The notes under the pieces are model-generated. The model made no database searches, had not been told where the DNA came from, and saw nothing but the letters and a program-made list of their open reading frames with translations. A stretch of DNA of 51,682 nucleotides from Candidatus Obscuribacter sp. (GTDB lineage: Bacteria > Cyanobacteriota > Vampirovibrionia > Obscuribacterales > Obscuribacteraceae), in the NCBI GenBank assembly GCA_021772135.1, contig JADYXQ010000157.1:1-51682 (forward strand), written 5' to 3'. Each line of letters opens with the position of its first letter. Within the stretch, counting starts at the first letter, position 1. Shown here one piece after another: positions 8,864-16,548 of this stretch. Made by a program: the position numbers and the translations under genes.

Positions 8864-9055
8864 ACTTATAGAAGTTTGTTTGGTAATACCGATTGGGGAT
8901 ATTCGGTCCGGAGCAGAAGCTATCGATGTCTTACTGCTTATGTATTAAATCTACGCTCTGGCCCAGGCACCGTCAATGTGGTTTCTACGTAGTCACTATT
9001 TAATAGTTGTCATGGTTCGGCGGCGGGACGGGACAGGCGCCTAAAGTGCTTGGGC

Positions 9056-10417
9056 TCATTTAACCTGATAATCGAACTTGTAGCGAATCTGCACGCGCTT
9101 CGGGGCACCTTTAGGCAAAGGCGCCAGGGGCGAGGCATCTTTCAAGGCTTGCATGGCCGTTTTATCGATATCAGCGCTGCCGCTGCTCTCTACTACTTCA
9201 GCTTCAGTGATTCGGCCGTCTCGTTGAATAGAGAAGGCGGTCACTACTTTTTTCTGGTCGAAACCTTTAGGGGAGGCCCACTTGGCCTGAATGGCCTTTT
9301 TCATGGCCTTCATATATGGTCCGAAATCTACTTCCGGTCCATCCTGGTCGTCACCATCGTCGTCTTGCAGCGCTTGCTGCTCTTTGGTCAACAGTTGCTG
9401 AATTTTGCCGGCGGCATTATTAGGGTCGGGCGTCTCAAGCATGCGGCGAGCGTCTTTCGCCAGTTCAGGGTTAGTGGCGTCGAGCTTATTTATAGAATGG
9501 CCGGTGCGCACATTGGCCAGAGGCGAAGAGGTATTCTTTATAGGAATGCCCAAAGGCACTTTGACCAGCTCGGCGTTGGCGGCGCTGACGAGCAGGGCAG
9601 GCTTTTGAGACTCGGCCGGGGCCTCTTTCGCCATCGACTCGCTGATAAAGCCGGCGACTGTATCTAGTGGTAGTAAACCGCCACCGGCTTTCATGCCTTC
9701 GGTCAAATATTCAACAAAGCTGCTGCTTGCCCCATTGGCTGAATTTTGCGACTGCAACAAATTTTCGTCAGCTGTCAAAATCGTGGTTTGAGTGCTTTCA
9801 GCGATTTTCTTCAAGATCTGGTTGGAGGAGCGGGCATTTTTATCGCCGGCGATTTGGGTGTCGAGAATGCAAACAAGATTTTTTGACTGGGTGCGCTTGC
9901 GCAGATCACCGAGCATGCCCATCAAGCTTATGGCGGTCTGATTTTTGTTGGCTAAAGTGGAATCGGCACCAAGCAAGAGCCAATCATCCATGCTGTCGCT
10001 GGGAGTGCCGCGCATACAAATATAGAAAACGATCAAGTCATTAGGTAAAGCTTTTTTGTACAGCCAGTCTTCGCACACAGCCTGATTAATACTGGCTTTA
10101 TTGGCCTTGTCTTGAGTCACCACCAGCACATGGTTAGAAGGAAAGCGGCCAACATCAGGATCGACAAAGACTTTGGCCACCTTTAAGACATTGCTGTTGG
10201 CGTATTTCAGCAGACCAATATCAGTGTCTTCGTAACGTCCAACGCCAATTAAAACGGCCCACTTGTCGCGAATGGCAGGCAAAATTGGTTTCACTTGCTT
10301 TGGTGCGGCGCTAGCAGGCTTCGCTACTTTTGCCTGAGCAGGTGAAAGGCACTGGCCATGCGATACCGACGCCAACTGGCCGACCATCAAGGTTGCTAAA
10401 AAGAAGTGTTTTTTCAT
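9056..10417 (-). CDS. Inactive caspase-like protein with C-terminal TonB-like domain
   Basis: A 453-residue exported protein: signal peptide MKKHFFLATLMVG...SVSHG, then a caspase-like fold from DKWAVLIGVGRYED onward. Both catalytic positions are changed. The usual HG is RG (YICMRGTPS, Arg136) and the usual DxCHSG is LDTQIAGD (Gln188 for Cys). The spacing of the two sites (52) matches the intact homologue at 1-2274 (53), so the alignment is secure. After a linker with an acidic DDDGDDQDG patch comes a C-terminal region of about 90 residues (YMKAMKKAIQAKW...V.FSI.RDGRI.EAEVV.SSG...D..A..AL) typical of TonB C-terminal domains, ending YKFDYQVK. I choose the ATG at 10417 because it begins the signal peptide; a TTG five codons upstream is possible. 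Likely a periplasmic binding or scaffold protein. Confidence 0.8.
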   Translation of the reverse strand: MKKHFFLATLMVGQLASVSHGQCLSPAQAKVAKPASAAPKQVKPILPAIRDKWAVLIGVGRYEDTDIGLLKYANSNVLKVAKVFVDPDVGRFPSNHVLVVTQDKANKASINQAVCEDWLYKKALPNDLIVFYICMRGTPSDSMDDWLLLGADSTLANKNQTAISLMGMLGDLRKRTQSKNLVCILDTQIAGDKNARSSNQILKKIAESTQTTILTADENLLQSQNSANGASSSFVEYLTEGMKAGGGLLPLDTVAGFISESMAKEAPAESQKPALLVSAANAELVKVPLGIPIKNTSSPLANVRTGHSINKLDATNPELAKDARRMLETPDPNNAAGKIQQLLTKEQQALQDDDGDDQDGPEVDFGPYMKAMKKAIQAKWASPKGFDQKKVVTAFSIQRDGRITEAEVVESSGSADIDKTAMQALKDASPLAPLPKGAPKRVQIRYKFDYQVK

Positions 10418-11078
10418 TATTTTTAAAATCAATTTGCCACAGAAGCTATGAGTTTAGCGTCTTTCTACAAAATGCAAAAAAATACACGAGGCTTTTTTGG
10501 AAAGAAAAGCAGTTACGCAAGTAAGGAAATTTTGCAAGAGCAAATCTGTAAAGTGGCTCTATAAGCCAAAGTACCGCACGTGGATATGCGGCAATGTTAG
10601 CTTTGAATTGTTTTCCGCGAGGGGTAGCTCAAAAGTGCTGCTTGTTGCACCTCTAAAATGGAATAAAGGCTGTGTCTCGTATACATTTTGCATATGAACA
10701 TACCTTTGCCGGCTTATGCGACCTAAGTTGCATATAGAAGTGAGTTACTGACAGGCTTTTAAAGTTCCCGAAACTTCTTCTTTGTAAAGCGAATCATTAC
10801 AAAGTTTGTGGCAAATGTTCGCAGATAAAGTTCACCAGAAAGTTAGTAGTCTCGAAGTCCTTGAACCACAACGGAGAGAGGCTTTCAAATCAAAGACAAG
10901 ATGGTTTCTTCAATTTACTAATTAAAATACTTACAGCTGTAGATAACCTGTTCAAAACTTCGATTGCCAAGCGTCAATAGCTTAACTGCATTCAAAGATA
11001 AAATGCTCTAATACTTGACTGTCTGGGAGTTTTCAACGGCGCAGTTTTTGTACAGGCCGAGATTGGAGGGTTGTCAAC
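10418..11078. other. Intergenic region of 0.66 kb without a convincing gene
   Basis: This stretch is more AT-rich than its surroundings. Short open frames in it have no credible start, composition or family resemblance. It must hold the divergent promoters of the caspase-like gene (minus-strand TTTGCA-N16-TAAACT, about 50 bp before 10417, is a candidate) and of rsmI. TTGCATAT occurs twice about 40 bp apart (near 10688 and 10728). An unannotated small RNA could hide here, but nothing in the sequence proves it. Confidence 0.5.
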
Positions 11079-11933
11079 GTGTCGGGAAAGCTGTTCATAA
11101 TAGGAACGCCAATTGGAAATCTCGCCGATATATCGCCGCGCACAATTGATGCTTTAAAGACATGCGATCTGATCCTGGCGGAAGACACAAGAATATCGAT
11201 CAAAATACTCAATCACCTCAATTTGAAAAAGAGGATGTTGAGCTGTCATAAGTTCAATGAGCATGAACGTTTACGCCTGCTTGAAGATGCCAACGCTCAA
11301 TCAAAAAATATCGGCCTGATTAGCGATGCCGGCATGCCCTTGATTAGCGACCCCGGTCACCCCATTGTCGAGTGTGCTATTGCCATCGGCATGACCGTTA
11401 TTCCTATTGCCGGGCCTTCAGCCTTTGTTCTGGCTCTAGTGGGTAGCGGTCTACCGCTTGACCGCTTTTCATTTGAAGGTTTTCTCCCTGACAAAGCGGG
11501 TGAAATCAATGCGCGAGTGCAAGCTATGGCAAAGGATCCGCGTACGTCGGTCTATTATGTCTCGCCTCACAAAGCTGAACGCACTCTGGAAGTTTTTCTC
11601 GCTCACTACGGCACCAGAAAAGCCTGTCTAGTGCGTGAGCTGACAAAGATGCACGAAGAATTTATTCGCGGCGATCTGGCCACTATTTTGACCCATATAC
11701 AAGGAAGCGAGGTCAGAGGCGAATGTGTGCTCGTCGTTGCCGGCTGCAGTGATGTGGCTGAAGACATGAGCGACTGGCTCAGCCAACCGGCTAAGAAAGA
11801 AAAAGTGCTTGCTTATATAGATACCGCGCTCAAGTCAGGCGTAAAACTCTCCCGCGCAGCGGCCGAAGGCGCCAAAGAATTTTCGATATCTCGATCAGAT
11901 ATCTATCGAGAGGCATTAGACAGGCAGCCGTAA
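11079..11933 (+). CDS. rsmI: 16S rRNA (cytidine(1402)-2'-O)-methyltransferase
   Basis: 284 residues of the tetrapyrrole-methylase fold. The N-terminal LFIIGTPIGNLADISPRT, the LILAEDTR motif, GLISDAGMPLISDPG and PIAGPSAFVLAL are diagnostic of RsmI. The enzyme 2'-O-methylates C1402 in the ribosomal P site using SAM. The start is GTG at 11079 with GGAGG about ten bases upstream. The C-terminal helical region (KLSRAAAEGAKEFSISRSDIYREAL) is the usual one. uppP follows 43 bp downstream. Confidence 0.95.
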   Translation: MSGKLFIIGTPIGNLADISPRTIDALKTCDLILAEDTRISIKILNHLNLKKRMLSCHKFNEHERLRLLEDANAQSKNIGLISDAGMPLISDPGHPIVECAIAIGMTVIPIAGPSAFVLALVGSGLPLDRFSFEGFLPDKAGEINARVQAMAKDPRTSVYYVSPHKAERTLEVFLAHYGTRKACLVRELTKMHEEFIRGDLATILTHIQGSEVRGECVLVVAGCSDVAEDMSDWLSQPAKKEKVLAYIDTALKSGVKLSRAAAEGAKEFSISRSDIYREALDRQP

Positions 11934-11976
11934 AATGCCATAATGCTTAAGTTTAATTCAGTGCATACAGGTATCC

Positions 11977-12831
11977 ATGATGGCCGACGGCTCAGCAATT
12001 AGCATTGTCGAAGCGCTCACACTAGGTGTGGTGCAGGGCTTAACCGAATTTTTGCCCATCAGCTCAACGGCGCACTTACGAGTAGTGCCTTCGCTTTTGC
12101 ACTGGCAAGACCCTGGTGCCGCATACAGTGCCGTTATTCAGCTGGGATCAGTGGTGGCTGTGCTGGCCTATTTCTTTAAAGATTTGCTGGGAATTGCAAA
12201 AGGTTCGCTTGCCGCAATTAGAAACAAAGATTATACCGATCGCGATTTTCGTATTGCCGGTGCCATTGTCATTGGTACCATTCCGATTTGTGTTCTCGGT
12301 CTTTTGCTCAAGCCTTTCTTAGAACAAGACGGCAGCCCTTTGCGTTCTCTCAATGTCATAGGCTGTGCCTCGATTGTGATGGGCATACTGCTATTTGTCA
12401 CTGAAAAAGTAAGCAAGCATCAACGCACCTTAGACGATATCACCGGTCGTGATGGCGCCCTTGTCGGTCTGGCTCAGGCGATTGCTCTAATTCCGGGATG
12501 CTCGCGCAGCGGCAGCACATTGACGATGGCACTACTTCTGGGCTTGAAGCGGGCAGAAGCGGCGCGCTTTAGTTTTCTACTTGGTATACCAGCCATTACA
12601 CTGGCCGGTTTGCTCGAACTTAAAGATATGGTTCAACATGGACTGGTGGGACAATCTGATAGCATGACCAGCCTGGCTGTTGGCCTGGTATCGTCTATGG
12701 TGGTGAGCTATTTGGCCATCGCCTGGTTGATTCGCTACCTGCAGCAGCATGGCACCTGGATTTTCGTTGGTTATCGCTTGCTTTTTGGCGCGGTAATTCT
12801 GTATTTATCTCTGAGTGGAAAAATTCAGTAA
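11977..12831 (+). CDS. uppP: Undecaprenyl-diphosphatase (BacA/UppP)
   Basis: A 284-residue polytopic membrane protein that dephosphorylates undecaprenyl pyrophosphate so the lipid carrier can be reused in peptidoglycan synthesis. ALTLGVVQGLTEFLPISSTAHL is the signature catalytic motif near the N-terminus, and PGCSRSGSTLTMALLLGL is the second conserved motif. About eight hydrophobic segments are visible. The first of two adjacent ATGs has AGGT a few bases upstream. The stop is one base from the convergent retropepsin gene. Confidence 0.95.
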   Translation: MMADGSAISIVEALTLGVVQGLTEFLPISSTAHLRVVPSLLHWQDPGAAYSAVIQLGSVVAVLAYFFKDLLGIAKGSLAAIRNKDYTDRDFRIAGAIVIGTIPICVLGLLLKPFLEQDGSPLRSLNVIGCASIVMGILLFVTEKVSKHQRTLDDITGRDGALVGLAQAIALIPGCSRSGSTLTMALLLGLKRAEAARFSFLLGIPAITLAGLLELKDMVQHGLVGQSDSMTSLAVGLVSSMVVSYLAIAWLIRYLQQHGTWIFVGYRLLFGAVILYLSLSGKIQ

Positions 12832-12832
12832 T

Positions 12833-14059
12833 TTATCGTCTGACGAATTCGATTATCTTTTTCTCGCGATTGATCGTGTATTCAAAACCTTCCCAGAAGG
12901 CATGACCAAGCAACGGCGGTTCATTGTCGTCAGTTTTTTCAGACACAGTAACGCTGAGGTCAGTTTTATCTAGCGGACCCATCCGCACTCGCCTGAGCGT
13001 AAACCTTTTACACCTTCCTGCGCCGGTTATACCGGAAGTCGTTGTACGGACAGCATCGTGGGGAATTGACACTCCGTATGCGGTGGCCTGCCTGGCATCA
13101 TTGAAACATATTCCAGCAGCAGTATTACCAGTATCAAAAATGCACCGTCCTAGCTTGCCATTAATTTCTACATCTACAAGAATGCGATTACCTGCTTCTT
13201 GATAAATGTAAGGCACTTCATAAGCATTCCTGTTTTTGCCTTTATTTAGTCCGCGCTGCCTAAAATGAATTTGTTTGCCGCTCACATCAACTGTGCATTC
13301 AAACAAACCAGCGTAAGACTGCCCTAATAGTGGATCAGCCTGATTATTTTCGAGCACAGTTACTTCGACGGTTCGTTCAACGCCGCCAACTTTGACTCTC
13401 ATGGGTACGCGCCAGAAAGGAGTTGTATCATCTGAAGAAGAGCCGCCCATATTGCCATCGGGGGGGCCTTTGGGAAATTCAAGTCCAATCTCTCCCATCT
13501 GATTTTTGCCGATTGTCATGGTTGGGTCGCCGGTGTCAAACATCATTTTAATTTTTCGACCGTTCAACTGTACATCGACATAAATTTTGTTTCGGTCGAT
13601 AGTACATGGAACATTCCATTCATGCGGAATACTGTGATCTAGAGTATCTTGTGCCACTCGTGTTGTAACCACTCTGGATGCTGACTTTGTAGAGCTCGGA
13701 GTTACCACCGCTTTTTCGTGGGCGAATAGACTGGCATCAAGTTTCATCAAAATTGCTTTGGCGTAAATACCCACTTGCTGACGTGGTGCCAGAGTATAGG
13801 CATGTATGTAGAGTAATTTTGCCCTTTCCAGATTACCCGTTGCCTGACAGGCAAGACCGTTGTAGTAGAGGGCATAAAGGTCGTCGGGATAGAGTAATAA
13901 ATGATCATCGAAAAGCTGCACCGCTGCTCGATAATTTTTGCCGTTGTAAAGCCTGATTGCCTGATCCCGTTGATTTTCAACTGCTGGCGCGGCCAGGCAA
14001 GTCGGCGCTTGAAGGGCTAGCAGAGCCGTTATGCAATTTATAATTGTTAGTTTGTTCAT
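12833..14059 (-). CDS. Exported TPR protein with two retropepsin-like aspartic protease lobes (copy 1)
   Basis: 408 residues: signal peptide (1-23, ending CLAAPA), one or two TPRs (about 28-110), then two homologous aspartic-protease lobes. Lobe 1 has MMFDTGDPT (Asp175) and PLLGQSYAG. Lobe 2 has CIFDTGNTA (Asp309) and PLLGHAFW. Retropepsins carry one DTG per chain and dimerise; two in one chain could give a self-contained pepsin-like active site. It is the last of three tandem copies with a 4-bp gap to the one before. Activity and substrate are unknown. It ends IIEFVRR like its siblings. Confidence 0.85.
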   Translation of the reverse strand: MNKLTIINCITALLALQAPTCLAAPAVENQRDQAIRLYNGKNYRAAVQLFDDHLLLYPDDLYALYYNGLACQATGNLERAKLLYIHAYTLAPRQQVGIYAKAILMKLDASLFAHEKAVVTPSSTKSASRVVTTRVAQDTLDHSIPHEWNVPCTIDRNKIYVDVQLNGRKIKMMFDTGDPTMTIGKNQMGEIGLEFPKGPPDGNMGGSSSDDTTPFWRVPMRVKVGGVERTVEVTVLENNQADPLLGQSYAGLFECTVDVSGKQIHFRQRGLNKGKNRNAYEVPYIYQEAGNRILVDVEINGKLGRCIFDTGNTAAGICFNDARQATAYGVSIPHDAVRTTTSGITGAGRCKRFTLRRVRMGPLDKTDLSVTVSEKTDDNEPPLLGHAFWEGFEYTINREKKIIEFVRR

Positions 14060-14063
14060 CAGG

Positions 14064-15299
14064 CTAACGTCGAACGAATTCGATCACGCTTTTTTCACGG
14101 TTGATTGTGTATTCATAGCCTTGCCAGAAAGGCTGACCAAGTAAAGGTAAGTCGTCTGCCTTACCTTCTTTGACCTGCACCATCAAATCAGTTCTATCAA
14201 TTGGGCCCAGTCGAACCCGAGAAACAGTGAATTTCCTTGCCGGTACTGTGCCGTTAACTCCAGTTACCAGCGACATTTCGGCATCTTGAGGAATGCGCAC
14301 ACCATATTTTTCCGCCTGGTCGGCATTATGATAAATGATACCGGCAGCGGTGTTACCTGTGTCAAAAATGTATGGTTGACTCTTACCGTTAACTTCTACT
14401 TGCACAAGTATTCGATTGCCGTTTTTAACAAAGACAAAAGGCACAGCGTGTGCATTGCGATTAACGCCTTTGTTATAGCCGCGCTGTCTGAAGTGAATTC
14501 GCTTTGCACCAGGATCGAGGGTATATTCAAAAAGGCTGATATAAGTCTGGCCCACTAGAGGTGTGCCTTGATTGTTGTCTAGAATGTGCACCATGACGAT
14601 TCTTTCTACCGTCCCGATTTTAACGCTCATCGGATAGAAACCGCGTTCAGCTTCCCTTTCGGCCTGGCCGTTCGCAGATTTGGGCGGCGGTTTAGGATAG
14701 TCAATTCCTGCTTCCTGCAATTGACTTCTTCCGATGGCCATAGTTGGGGCACCGGTATCAACAATCATTTTTACCGGCCGTCCATTCAGTTTTACATCTA
14801 CCCAGACTCCTCGGTCAGCGGGCTCGCAGGGCACGTCCCATTCCATCGGGATAGACGAGTCTAATTGATTAGATTGACCGCCACCAGATGATCGTGACAT
14901 CGAGCCCGAGTATGAGCCAGAAGAAGAGCCCGAAGAAGCCCCGCCACTAAAGCCTGGGTCAATTTGCCGCAGTACTGATTTGGCAAAGCCACCCAGTTGA
15001 TGATTGGGGGCGAGAGTTGCGACCTGGCGGTAGTAAATTTTTGCTTTACCCATATTACCCAGGCCCTGACAGGCGAGGGCGTCGTAATATAGAGCGTAAA
15101 TATCTTGTGGGTAGGCGGTGAGATGCTGGTCTAAAAGCAGCTCTGCTTGTTTAAAGTCTTTAGCGTTGTAGCGCTTAATTCCCTGGTCGCGTTTATTTTC
15201 TGCAGCAAATGCCGAACCGCTAGACAGCCCCACTGACAGTATCACTGACAGTATCACTGACAGTATCAATGGCGATAATCTAAAAAACATCTTTTGCAT
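14064..15299 (-). CDS. Exported TPR protein with two retropepsin-like aspartic protease lobes (copy 2)
   Basis: 411 residues with the same layout as its neighbours. The first lobe has IVDTGAPT (Asp181), the second IFDTGNTA (Asp313), and the flap-side motifs are PLVGQTY and PLLGQPFW. The TPR stretch is almost identical to copy 3 (YALYYDALACQGLGNMG is shared), indicating recent duplication or gene conversion. The frame is open up to 15419, but that would overlap copy 3; the ATG at 15299 gives a signal peptide and a 7-bp gap. The signal-peptide core is built from three exact 12-bp repeats encoding ILSV. A Ser/Gly-rich linker (residues about 117-145) joins TPR and protease parts. Confidence 0.85.
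   Translation of the reverse strand: MQKMFFRLSPLILSVILSVILSVGLSSGSAFAAENKRDQGIKRYNAKDFKQAELLLDQHLTAYPQDIYALYYDALACQGLGNMGKAKIYYRQVATLAPNHQLGGFAKSVLRQIDPGFSGGASSGSSSGSYSGSMSRSSGGGQSNQLDSSIPMEWDVPCEPADRGVWVDVKLNGRPVKMIVDTGAPTMAIGRSQLQEAGIDYPKPPPKSANGQAEREAERGFYPMSVKIGTVERIVMVHILDNNQGTPLVGQTYISLFEYTLDPGAKRIHFRQRGYNKGVNRNAHAVPFVFVKNGNRILVQVEVNGKSQPYIFDTGNTAAGIIYHNADQAEKYGVRIPQDAEMSLVTGVNGTVPARKFTVSRVRLGPIDRTDLMVQVKEGKADDLPLLGQPFWQGYEYTINREKSVIEFVRR
15232..15267. repeat. Three exact tandem copies of a 12-bp unit inside a signal peptide
   Basis: ACTGACAGTATC occurs at 15232-15243, 15244-15255 and 15256-15267. On the coding strand each copy adds ILSV to the hydrophobic core of the copy 2 signal peptide. 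Because 12 is a multiple of 3, gain or loss of units changes signal-peptide length without a frameshift. Confidence 0.95.
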
Positions 15300-15306
15300 C
15301 GAGCAA

Positions 15307-16539
15307 TTACCGTCTGACAAACTCGATAACCTTTTTCTGACGATTAATCGTGTACTCATAACCCTGCCAGAAAGGCTGGCCCAGCAGCGGATAACCCTCT
15401 TCATCAGGAATAGCACCAACTGTGACTAACAAATCGGTGCGGTCAATTGGCCCGAGGCGCACCCGTCGCACGGGGAAGCTCTTATTAGAACTTGAGCCAG
15501 TGATGCCAACCGACATCACGTTGTCTGCATCGGCAGGAATGGAGAGGCCAAATTTTTTCGCTTGATCGAGATTCAAAAATTTGATTCCCGATGATGTATT
15601 ACCTGAATCGAAGATCGCCGGACCGGTTTTACCATTGACTTCGATATTAACAATAATGCGATTGCCGGCCGGTACAAATACATATGGCACTTCGTAAGCG
15701 TTGCGAGTGGCTCCTTTGCTGTAACCGCGTTGTTTGAAGTGAATTCGCTTTGCTCCTGGGTCGACGGTGCATTCGAATAAACCGGCATAAGTTTGTCCCA
15801 GCAGAGGTTCTGATTGGTTGGTCTCAAGAACTTGCACCAGTACTTTTCGCTCTACCTGACCAACTTTTACATTCATGGGAAAGACCCAGCACTTGACCTT
15901 TTCAGTTGACGAAGATCCGCCGGTTTCGCCAGTTGACGGCCCCTTAGGCGGTTCCAGACCAATTTCGGCCATTTGATTTTTGCCGATCACCACACCCGGT
16001 GCTCCGGTGTCGAAGACCATTTTGACGTTCCGGCCGTTGATGGCTGCATCAACCCAAACCACTCCGTGCTCATCTGGAGCACAGTTAACATCCCACTCCA
16101 TTGGTATCGAATTGTCCAGGGTCGGCACGCCTGCAGGCGCGATCGTCATATTGTTGGAGGGGCCCGGTGAGCCGCCGAACGCACTGCTGCTTGTCGATGC
16201 AGCGGCTACGAAGCTGGGATCGATCTGTCGTAAAACTGACTTGGCATAACCACCAAGCTGGTGGTTGGGAGCCAGCGTTGCCACTTGTCGGTAATAGATC
16301 TTGGCCTTGCCCATGTTGCCGAGGCCCTGGCAGGCAAGAGCGTCATAATAAAGAGCGTAAATGTCTTGTGGATAAACGGTCAGGTGTTCATCCAGCAGGC
16401 GCCCGGCGTCTTTAAAGTTTTTGGCGTTATAGAGTTTGATTCCCTGGTCTCTTTTGTTCTCCACGGCTACTGCCGGCTGGCAGAACATTGCTGACACAAT
16501 TGCCAGCGCGACCATAATGGCGGGCACAATCTTTTTCAT
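15307..16539 (-). CDS. Exported TPR protein with two retropepsin-like aspartic protease lobes (copy 3, DTG and DSG)
   Basis: 410 residues: signal peptide MKKIVPAIMVALAIVSA...AVA, a TPR region (about 29-110), a low-complexity linker and two aspartic-protease lobes. Lobe 1 has VFDTGAPG (Asp177) and PLLGQTYAG. Lobe 2 has IFDSGNTS (Asp311), with Ser replacing Thr, a change tolerated in some aspartic proteases. It lies 9 bp downstream of the acyl-CoA mutase gene and is probably co-transcribed with it and with copies 1 and 2. The role is unknown. The family resemblance is to bacterial gag-asp/retropepsin-like proteins. Confidence 0.85.
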   Translation of the reverse strand: MKKIVPAIMVALAIVSAMFCQPAVAVENKRDQGIKLYNAKNFKDAGRLLDEHLTVYPQDIYALYYDALACQGLGNMGKAKIYYRQVATLAPNHQLGGYAKSVLRQIDPSFVAAASTSSSAFGGSPGPSNNMTIAPAGVPTLDNSIPMEWDVNCAPDEHGVVWVDAAINGRNVKMVFDTGAPGVVIGKNQMAEIGLEPPKGPSTGETGGSSSTEKVKCWVFPMNVKVGQVERKVLVQVLETNQSEPLLGQTYAGLFECTVDPGAKRIHFKQRGYSKGATRNAYEVPYVFVPAGNRIIVNIEVNGKTGPAIFDSGNTSSGIKFLNLDQAKKFGLSIPADADNVMSVGITGSSSNKSFPVRRVRLGPIDRTDLLVTVGAIPDEEGYPLLGQPFWQGYEYTINRQKKVIEFVRR

Positions 16540-16548
16540 GGCATCTCT

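Noticed and set aside
8995-9007. ACTATT-T-AATAGT palindrome after the dead-caspase gene
   Set aside because: Short, AT-only pairing with no poly-T tail and about 50 bp from the stop; too weak to call a terminator.
1-10417. Caspase genes as part of a phage-defence island
   Set aside because: Neighbours are housekeeping genes and no nuclease, reverse transcriptase, gasdermin or CRISPR component is present.
10621-10655. tRNA-like fold (GAGG...CCTC)
   Set aside because: No D, anticodon or T arm pattern, and far too short for a tRNA.
10497-10697. Open frame of 66 codons in the 10.4-11.1 kb gap
   Set aside because: No ribosome-binding site, composition unlike a protein (many Lys, Trp, Cys), and no family resemblance.
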